Assembly (NCBI GenBank): GCA_964406445.1 | Contig: CAYORU010000057.1 | Location: 1 to 11,996 of the forward strand | Origin: SG8-30 sp964406445 | GTDB lineage: Bacteria > Pseudomonadota > Gammaproteobacteria > Steroidobacterales > Steroidobacteraceae | DNA length: 11,996 nt | Direction: 5' to 3' | In this document: positions 7,315 to 11,996 of the stretch, piece after piece | Layout of the letters: every line of letters starts with the position of its first letter | Position numbering within the stretch: the first letter of the stretch is position 1 | Notes under the pieces: generated by a model | What the model saw: the letters and a program-made list of their open reading frames with translations, nothing else | Told to the model about the DNA's origin: nothing | Databases searched by the model: none | Translations under genes and position numbers: made by a program

Positions 7315-7728
7315 ATGCCCACGCTGCTCGTCCGCATGCAGGTCAAGGCCGGCATGGCCGCCCGCTACGAGGAGATCCTGCGCGCCCTGGTCGCGGACAC
7401 CGAGGCCAACGAGCCTGGCTGCCTGCGCTACGAGTACTGGCGCGGCGCCGAGCCGAACGCCTACTACTGCCTGCTGTCTTTCGAGAATACGCAGGCCTTC
7501 TACCTGCACCAGTCGAGCGAGTACCACGAGCAGTACCTGCCGGAGCTGTTCGGGATGTTCGACGGCTTCAGCATCGAGTACGTGGATCCGGTCGAGCGCG
7601 GCGGCTCGGGGCTGCCGCTCACCGAGGACGTGCCGCTGCCCGCCGAGACGCCGTCGCGCATGCGTGAGGCGGTGGAGAAGTATCCGATCGCCGTGCCGGC
7701 GTGGTGGGCGGCGCTGCGCCGGCGCTGA
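7315..7728 (+). CDS. ABM-fold protein, putative quinol monooxygenase-like (YgiN type)
   Basis: The first 95 residues look like the antibiotic biosynthesis monooxygenase (ABM) dimeric alpha-beta barrel family, which includes YgiN quinol monooxygenase: LLVRMQVKAGMAARYEEIL (4-22), ETEANEPGCLRYEYW-like pattern (residues 30-42), a strand with YYCLLSFENTQAFYLHQSS (50-68) and EYHEQYLPEL. Family members act on aromatic or quinone substrates without a cofactor, but substrate cannot be told from sequence. The 137-residue product is longer than the usual 95-105; the extra C-terminal 40 residues (PAETPSRMREAVEKYP and a WW near the end) match nothing I know. The ATG at 7315 has GAGG at 7304-7307 as ribosome binding site. 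It could instead be a non-enzymatic ABM domain, as many are. Confidence 0.8.
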   Translation: MPTLLVRMQVKAGMAARYEEILRALVADTEANEPGCLRYEYWRGAEPNAYYCLLSFENTQAFYLHQSSEYHEQYLPELFGMFDGFSIEYVDPVERGGSGLPLTEDVPLPAETPSRMREAVEKYPIAVPAWWAALRRR

Positions 7729-7755
7729 GCCGGCACGGACCGCGCCGCCGGTCCG
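7718..7755 (+). terminator. Two tandem GC hairpins after the ABM-fold gene
   Basis: A hairpin with stem GCCGGC/GCCGGC (7718-7723 with 7729-7734) encloses the TGA stop codon in its five-base loop, and a second with stem CGGACC/GGTCCG (7736-7741 with 7750-7755) follows after one base. Neither is followed by a T tract, so they are not classic intrinsic terminators; they may slow transcription, protect the 3' end or be chance in GC-rich DNA. Confidence 0.3.
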
Positions 7756-7831
7756 CACACACGCGCGGAACCTCGGGAACCGGACGAGGCCCAATCCTCC
7801 GGCAGTTCCGTCCGCCGTCCTGGAAGCCCGC

Positions 7832-9235
7832 CTGAAAGACGTCCGCATCATCGCTGCGCTGTGGCTCTGCGGACTGACGGCCACCGCCGCGGCGCAGGAC
7901 CCTGAGGCTTCGCCGGCCGCCGAGGCGCCGGTCGCCGAGGCGGCCGGGCAGGCGGAGCAGGCGCAGGACGTGGACGGCGAGTCGATCGACGCGGCCGCCG
8001 TGGATGCGGAGATCGCGGCGCAGGAGCTCTCGGACGAGGCGAGGGTGCGGCTCGACGCAGTCCGCGACTCGGTGGTGCAGATCCGCGGCTTCTTCGACCA
8101 GTCCGACTCCAGCGCCTTCCACGGCAGCGGCTTCGCGGTCGACGACGGCCGCCGCATCGTGACCAACTATCACGTGGTTGCGCCGGCCGTGCTGAATCCG
8201 CGCCAGTACCGGCTGGAGTACCTGGCGAGCGACGGGCGCGCGGGCGCGCTGCGGGTCCTCGCGCTCGACGTGCGCAACGACCTCGCCGTGGTCGCCCCAG
8301 AGGACGACCTCGAGCTTCCGGCGCTGCGGCTGCGCGTCGAGATTCCCGCGCAGGGCGAGCGCGCCTGGTCGGTCGGCTTCCCGCTGAATCTCGGCCTGAC
8401 CATCACCGAGGGCGTCGCCAACGGGCTGGTCGAGAACAGGCTCGAGCAGCGCATCCACTACACCGGCGCGATCAACGGCGGGATGTCGGGCGGGCCGGCG
8501 CTCGACCGGCGCGGGCGCGTGTACGGGGTCAACGTCTCCGTGGTCAGCGGCCGGCAGCTGGTCGGCTTCGTGGTGCCCGCCAAGCACCTGCCGGCGCTGC
8601 TCGCGCGCGCCCGCAAGCCGCTGGACCCGTCGCTCAGCGCGCGCCAGCTGCGCCAGCACGTCACCGCCCAGGTGCTCGCCTACGAGGCCGAGGTGCTCGA
8701 CGCCCGGCCGGACGGCGCCGGCACGCGGCGGCTGCGGGGCTACACGCTGCCGACCGAGATGTCGCGGCACGTCGAATGCAGCACGGTGGACGAGAAGCGC
8801 CCGCACCCGCGGGTGCGCCTGGAGACCGTCACCTGCCGCGTGCCGACGCTGATCCTGGTGCAGCCCGGCCTGTACGTCGCGGGACTCACGGTCCAGCACC
8901 GGATCGTGCAGTCCGTCGGCCTGCATCCGCTGCAGTTCGAGCGGCAGGTGAACCGCGTCGCCGCCATGCCGCGCCGCTCGGGCGCCCCGGCCCACGTCGC
9001 GCCGTTCGCCTGCCGGGACGCGCTCGTCTCCCTGGACGGTTTCGACGCGCGGGTGTCGACCTGCGTGCGGCAGTACCGGCTGTTCTCCGGCCTCTACGAC
9101 TTCGACGTGACGGTCGTCGGCATCGACGACGCCGAGCAGGCGCTCGTCAGCCGGCTGGCTCTGCAGGGGGTCGCGTTCGAGTTCGGCAAGCGCACGATGG
9201 AACGCTACCTGGGAGCGCTGCAGTGGTCCCGGTGA
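7832..9235 (+). CDS. Exported trypsin-like serine protease with a C-terminal domain of unknown function
   Basis: The product is a predicted periplasmic serine endopeptidase of the chymotrypsin/HtrA clan. Numbered from a CTG start (467 residues), residues 1-21 form a signal peptide (KDVRIIAALWL core, AAA before the cut), 22-65 are an Ala/Glu-rich linker, and 75-260 are the protease domain with His114 in TNYHVV, Asp150 in VRNDLAVV and Ser219 in NGGMSGGPAL, so the triad is intact. No PDZ domain follows; instead residues 265-467 form a domain with four cysteines (316, 335, 394, 411), perhaps two disulfides, that I cannot assign. No ATG, GTG or TTG lies in frame near the signal peptide: the nearest upstream is the GTG at 7664 inside the ABM gene, giving a 56-residue Arg-rich, unlikely leader. 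CTG at 7832, preceded by GGAAG, is my choice. The stop overlaps the FHA gene start. Confidence 0.85.
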   Translation: MKDVRIIAALWLCGLTATAAAQDPEASPAAEAPVAEAAGQAEQAQDVDGESIDAAAVDAEIAAQELSDEARVRLDAVRDSVVQIRGFFDQSDSSAFHGSGFAVDDGRRIVTNYHVVAPAVLNPRQYRLEYLASDGRAGALRVLALDVRNDLAVVAPEDDLELPALRLRVEIPAQGERAWSVGFPLNLGLTITEGVANGLVENRLEQRIHYTGAINGGMSGGPALDRRGRVYGVNVSVVSGRQLVGFVVPAKHLPALLARARKPLDPSLSARQLRQHVTAQVLAYEAEVLDARPDGAGTRRLRGYTLPTEMSRHVECSTVDEKRPHPRVRLETVTCRVPTLILVQPGLYVAGLTVQHRIVQSVGLHPLQFERQVNRVAAMPRRSGAPAHVAPFACRDALVSLDGFDARVSTCVRQYRLFSGLYDFDVTVVGIDDAEQALVSRLALQGVAFEFGKRTMERYLGALQWSR

Positions 9236-10215
9236 TGCTGGTGGAACAGGTCGGGCCGCACGGGCACGTGCTGCTGCGGCAACGGTTCGAGGGCGCCGGC
9301 ACCGAGTGCGTGGTCGGCCGCGACCTCGGCTGCGACATCGTCCTCGACGACGAGCACTCGGCGCCGCGGCACGCGCTGCTGACGCTGCTCGAGGACGGCC
9401 GCGTGCAGGTCCGCGACCTAGGCACGCGAAACGGGATCCGCATCGACGGGCGGCGCATCCCGGTGGACGCCGGCCTGGTCCTCGAGCGCGGCGAGATCGT
9501 CGTCGGGCGCACGCGGCTCAGGATCCGCACGCGGCACTCGCAGGCCGGCCCGGAGCGGGTCTTCCGTCGCGACTTCCTGCGCCGGCACCGGACGCTGCTC
9601 GCCTCCGCGGGTGTTGCGGTCTGCATCGCCTTCGGCGTCTTCCTGCAGTGGCTCCAGGCGCCCGCGTCGCTGCCGCCCCGGGCCGCGACGGCGGCCCTGG
9701 TCGTCCTCGCGGCCCTCGCCGTGTGGGCCGGGCTCTGGGCGCTCACGACCAAGCTGAACCAGGGCAGCTGGCACCTGCGGGTGCACGTCGCGATCGCCTC
9801 GATCGGCGCCGCGCTCGGCGCCGGGAGCTACTGGCTGGCCGGGCTGGTCGCGTTCGCCACGCAGTGGGCGGTCCTCGCGCGCCTCGGCGTCGCGATCGTG
9901 GGAGGCCTGGCGATGGTCGCGATCTACCTGCACCTGCGCGAGGCGGCGGCTTTCGGCCGACGCGTGTCGCTGGCGCTCGCCGGCGCCGCGACCGTCGTGA
10001 TCGGCGTCGTCGCCGGGGTGGCGTCGATCGGGTTCGAGGACGGCAACGTCAACCGGGTCAGCCTTGGCCCGGACGTGCGCATCGGGGCGGAGCGCGTGGT
10101 GCCGACGCTCGATCCGGCCGACTACCTCGCCGAAGTCGAGGACCTCAAGCGCGCCGCGGCGCGCGAGCGGCAGAGGTCGCTGCTCGGCGCGCCGCTGGCG
10201 GATGCCGAGGAATGA
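9235..10215 (+). CDS. FHA-domain protein with five predicted membrane helices
   Basis: Residues 1-100 form a forkhead-associated domain, a phosphothreonine-binding module: VVGRD (26-30), the SAPRHALL segment (42-49) and DLGTRNGIRIDGRRI (61-75) are the expected motifs. The Ser that normally sits three residues before the conserved His46 is Ala43, with a Ser at 42 instead. Then come five hydrophobic segments (about 119-139, 150-172, 184-206, 211-232, 245-266) and a hydrophilic tail (267-326) with an Arg/Glu-rich helical stretch (299-316). With the FHA domain in the cytoplasm, five helices put the tail in the periplasm, where the protease encoded just upstream should act. The ATG at 9235 shares its A with the protease TGA (TGATG); a GTG at 9232 is an alternative adding one residue. 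Tight overlap indicates translational coupling and a joint job, possibly kinase-linked envelope signalling. Function is not established. Confidence 0.88.
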   Translation: MLVEQVGPHGHVLLRQRFEGAGTECVVGRDLGCDIVLDDEHSAPRHALLTLLEDGRVQVRDLGTRNGIRIDGRRIPVDAGLVLERGEIVVGRTRLRIRTRHSQAGPERVFRRDFLRRHRTLLASAGVAVCIAFGVFLQWLQAPASLPPRAATAALVVLAALAVWAGLWALTTKLNQGSWHLRVHVAIASIGAALGAGSYWLAGLVAFATQWAVLARLGVAIVGGLAMVAIYLHLREAAAFGRRVSLALAGAATVVIGVVAGVASIGFEDGNVNRVSLGPDVRIGAERVVPTLDPADYLAEVEDLKRAAARERQRSLLGAPLADAEE

Positions 10216-10247
10216 CCGGCCGCGGCGCCTGGACGCGGAGGGAGGAG

Positions 10248-10871
10248 ATGGTCGAATTCTTCTATGACTGCTCGAGTCCGTGGACCTATCTCGGCTTCGA
10301 CAGCATCGAGAAGCTCTCTGCGGAGCTGGAGATCGCCGTCGAGTGGCGGCCGGTATTGGTCGGCGCCGTCTTCAACGCGGTCAATCCGGGCCTGTACGCG
10401 CAACGGGAGAACCCGGTGCCGGCGAAGTGGAGCTACATGCAGAAGGACCTGCAGGACTGGGCGCGGCTGCAGGGTCTCGACATCCGCTTTCCGCCGAGCG
10501 TCTTCCCTGTCAACAGCGCGAACGCGATGCGCGCCTGCATCGTCGCCGATCGCCACGGGCTGGCCGTGCCCTTCAGCAGGCGCGTGTTCCAGGCCTACTG
10601 GTCAGAGGACCGGGACATTTCCTCGAGCGACGAGCTGCGCGCGATCGCCGCGGACGTTGGCCTCGATCCGGATGCGCTCCTCGCGGCGGCGGGCTCGGAG
10701 GAGCTTCGGGCTGCGCTTCGGCGCAACACGGAAGAGCTGATCGGGCGAGGCGGCTTCGGTTCGCCGACGGTCTTCCTCGACGGCGGCGACATGTACTTCG
10801 GCAACGACCGCATTCCACTCGTCCGGCATGTGTTGCTGGGGAGAAGAACCCGCCGCCCCGCGCAAAGCTAG
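10248..10871 (+). CDS. 2-hydroxychromene-2-carboxylate isomerase family protein (DsbA/kappa-GST fold)
   Basis: Members of this family use glutathione to isomerise 2-hydroxychromene-2-carboxylate in naphthalene breakdown, or act as kappa-class glutathione transferases; many genomic copies have unknown substrates. The 207-residue product has the thioredoxin-fold beginning MVEFFYDCSSPWTYLGF with Ser10 at the position of the catalytic Ser, an inserted helical domain (about 45-165), and the GFGSPTVFLDGGDMYFGNDR block (169-187) that binds glutathione in relatives. No other naphthalene genes are near, so a general detoxification or redox role is as likely. Two starts compete: ATG at 10212 overlaps the FHA stop (ATGA) and adds 12 residues, while ATG at 10248 follows a doubled GGAGGGAGGAG ribosome binding site and gives the usual family N-terminus; I prefer the latter. 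Probably on the same transcript as the FHA gene. Confidence 0.92.
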   Translation: MVEFFYDCSSPWTYLGFDSIEKLSAELEIAVEWRPVLVGAVFNAVNPGLYAQRENPVPAKWSYMQKDLQDWARLQGLDIRFPPSVFPVNSANAMRACIVADRHGLAVPFSRRVFQAYWSEDRDISSSDELRAIAADVGLDPDALLAAAGSEELRAALRRNTEELIGRGGFGSPTVFLDGGDMYFGNDRIPLVRHVLLGRRTRRPAQS

Positions 10872-10910
10872 GCGGTGGTCCCGGCACGGCGGCCGCGAGC
10901 CAGGCGATGC

Positions 10911-10926
10911 CCGGGCCTTCGCCCGG
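10911..10926. terminator. Hairpin between convergent genes, possible bidirectional terminator
   Basis: CCGGGC (10911-10916) and GCCCGG (10921-10926) form a perfect six-base stem with a CTTC loop in the 79-base gap between the isomerase stop and the pseudoprotease stop. Its place between converging genes fits a shared terminator, but no T tract follows on either strand, so the call rests on position and stem only. Confidence 0.42.
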
Positions 10927-10950
10927 CCCCGGCAGGTCGGGACGCCGGCC

Positions 10951-11802
10951 TCACCGCCCGCCGAGCGTGACCGTTGTCGTGCGCTGCAGGTCCTCGACGC
11001 CCGCGATCCCGGCGCCATCCGCCGGGTCCGCTGCGCCGCCCGGGATGACGTCGAGGCTGCCGCGGGCGACCGGTCCGCTCCGCAGCCGCCCGAGGATCGG
11101 GCGGGCGATGTCGGCCGGCACCGCGATGCCGAGCGAACGGTCCATCGAGCTGCCGAAATTCCCGATGATCACGCCGACCACTCGGCCGGTCGAATCGAGC
11201 AGCGGGCCACCGGCGCTCCCCGGCATGACCGGGGAGTCGGTGGCCAGGTACTCGCGCCCGTCGGTGCGGTCGCTGGGGCCGATCCGGCCCGCATGGATCC
11301 CGCCGGTGACGAGCAGGCCGAGGTCGAAATGATGACCCGCCGCGTACACGGCGTCGCCGGGACGGAGCTTGCGCGAATCCGCCCATTCCGCGGCCGGCTG
11401 GCCGGTGATCGGCGCGCGCAGCAGCGCGAGCTGAGTCTGCGCATCCGCCGCCACCAGCTCGGCGGTGACCGTGCGACCGTCGGGCAGCTGCACGGTGATC
11501 ACCTCGGCGTCGCTGACCACGAACTCGGCGGCGGCCACGAGGCCCAGACCTGCGTCCAGAACGAATCCGGACCCGGATTCCTTGCGCGGATCGGGCCCAC
11601 CCCGGTCCTGGCGCTCCAGCAGCTGGTCCAGCCGCTCCATCAGCTCGTCCCTTCCCGGCTGCGTCCGCTTCACCACGTCGACGCGGACCACCGCGGGCAA
11701 GGCGGCGGCCAGTGCCGCGGCGGGCTCCGGGCCGGCCCCGAGGGCGGCAGGCGCGATCAGAACCACGGCGGCGAGACTTGCGGCGAGGCGTACGAGCGGC
11801 AT
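10951..11802 (-). CDS. Exported HtrA-like protein with degenerate catalytic triad (predicted pseudoprotease)
   Basis: The 283-residue product has a signal peptide (1-22, cut near ALGA), a charged helix rich in Glu, Arg and Leu (51-66), and a chymotrypsin-like domain of the HtrA/DegP type (75-240). The fold signatures are kept: GSGFVLDAGLGLV (77-89), VQLPDGRTVTAELVAAD (104-120), TDSPVMPGSAGGPLLD (188-203) and GVIIGNFG (210-217). The three catalytic positions are all changed: the His of TNxHVV is Phe94 (in AAEFVV), the Asp of DxxTDLAVL is Gln124 (in DAQTQLALL) and the Ser of GNSGGPL is Ala197 (in GSAGGPL). It should therefore bind but not cut peptides. After residue 245 only about 38 residues remain, which look like a PDZ domain with its middle missing. 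The ATG at 11802 has an AGGAGA ribosome binding site. Reading frame and codon use look healthy, so it is not a decayed gene. Role unknown; a chaperone or regulator is plausible. Confidence 0.88.
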   Translation of the reverse strand: MPLVRLAASLAAVVLIAPAALGAGPEPAAALAAALPAVVRVDVVKRTQPGRDELMERLDQLLERQDRGGPDPRKESGSGFVLDAGLGLVAAAEFVVSDAEVITVQLPDGRTVTAELVAADAQTQLALLRAPITGQPAAEWADSRKLRPGDAVYAAGHHFDLGLLVTGGIHAGRIGPSDRTDGREYLATDSPVMPGSAGGPLLDSTGRVVGVIIGNFGSSMDRSLGIAVPADIARPILGRLRSGPVARGSLDVIPGGAADPADGAGIAGVEDLQRTTTVTLGGR

Positions 11803-11996
11803 GTCGTCTCCTGCGACCGGAGCGGAAGGTTGAGAAGACTAGCTCAGCGGGGGCCGCCGCGGCAGCCACCCGGTCGAGCTGCGCGGCGGCCAGCGTGCAG
11901 CGAAGCAGCGCCGCGACCGAAGACGCGTCGGCCGCATCGGCCAGGCCGGAAACCCGCTGATTCTCCCGGGCGATGGGGCCGCGGAGCCGGCCTAGC
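11803..11996 (-). other. Right-edge region with a possible 3' end of another minus-strand gene
   Basis: Bases next to 11802 hold the ribosome binding site of the pseudoprotease gene. Further right, one minus-strand frame entering at 11995 reads an Ala- and Leu-rich helical sequence (for example RENQRVSGLADAADASSVAALL) with a natural-looking composition, but it has no stop until deep inside the pseudoprotease gene. A change of one base in the C run (five G on the plus strand, 11849-11853) would bring in the TAG at 11841-11839. It may be the tail of a gene with a frameshift or sequencing error, or chance. The other two minus frames look non-coding. Confidence 0.22.

Noticed and set aside
7664..7831. 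GTG at 7664 as the start of the trypsin-like protease
   Set aside because: It would place 56 Arg- and Pro-rich residues before a normal signal peptide and overlap the ABM-fold gene by 65 bases.
10212..10247. ATG at 10212 as the start of the HCCA isomerase
   Set aside because: It overlaps the FHA stop (ATGA), which is attractive, but the strong ribosome binding site and the family N-terminus both point to 10248. It remains possible as a minor start.
7832..11802. The two protease-like genes as a recent duplication
   Set aside because: They share only the general fold. Sequence around the active sites, linker and C-terminal parts all differ, and they lie on opposite strands.
10868..11869. A 333-codon minus-strand frame covering the pseudoprotease gene
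   Set aside because: It is in a shifted frame, its translation is mostly Arg, Gly, Ala and Pro, and the overlapping HtrA-like frame has a signal peptide, ribosome binding site and family motifs. Only its first part, right of 11840, may be meaningful.

Overview
The window is about 12 kb of very GC-rich (by eye roughly 70%), tightly packed chromosomal DNA. The gene types (aa3-type cytochrome c oxidase, DUF2244 protein, HypCDE plus HypX, HCCA isomerase) suggest an aerobic proteobacterium, probably gamma- or betaproteobacterial; nothing here fixes the genus. I saw no tRNA, rRNA, insertion sequence, CRISPR array or long repeat.

Left block, minus strand (1-2284): a promoter followed by a DUF2244 membrane protein, cytochrome c oxidase subunit II (coxB) and subunit I (coxA, cut by the left edge). 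These form one operon for the terminal oxidase of aerobic respiration.

Second block, minus strand (2425-6581): hypC-hypD-hypE-hypX, with tiny gaps or overlaps and three GTG starts. HypC and HypD assemble the Fe(CN)2CO group of [NiFe]-hydrogenase, HypE carries the cyanide precursor on its C-terminal cysteine, and HypX makes the CO ligand from formyl-tetrahydrofolate in organisms that mature hydrogenase in air. No hypA, hypB, hypF or hydrogenase structural gene is in the window. Together with the oxidase genes this suggests aerobic H2 oxidation, but that is an inference.

Third block, plus strand (6824-10871), divergent from hypC: a four-helix membrane protein, an antibiotic-biosynthesis-monooxygenase (ABM) fold protein, an exported trypsin-like serine protease with an intact triad and an unassigned C-terminal domain, an FHA-domain protein with five predicted membrane helices that overlaps the protease stop codon, and a 2-hydroxychromene-2-carboxylate isomerase (DsbA/kappa-GST type).

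Right block, minus strand (10951-11802), convergent with the isomerase: an exported HtrA-like protein in which all three catalytic positions are replaced (Phe, Gln, Ala) and the PDZ domain is reduced to a remnant, so it is a predicted pseudoprotease. The last 190 bases hold its ribosome binding site and perhaps the tail of another gene.

The least explained part is 7832-11802: an active periplasmic protease coupled to a membrane FHA protein, with a dead HtrA paralogue close by. This could be an envelope sensing or quality-control module.
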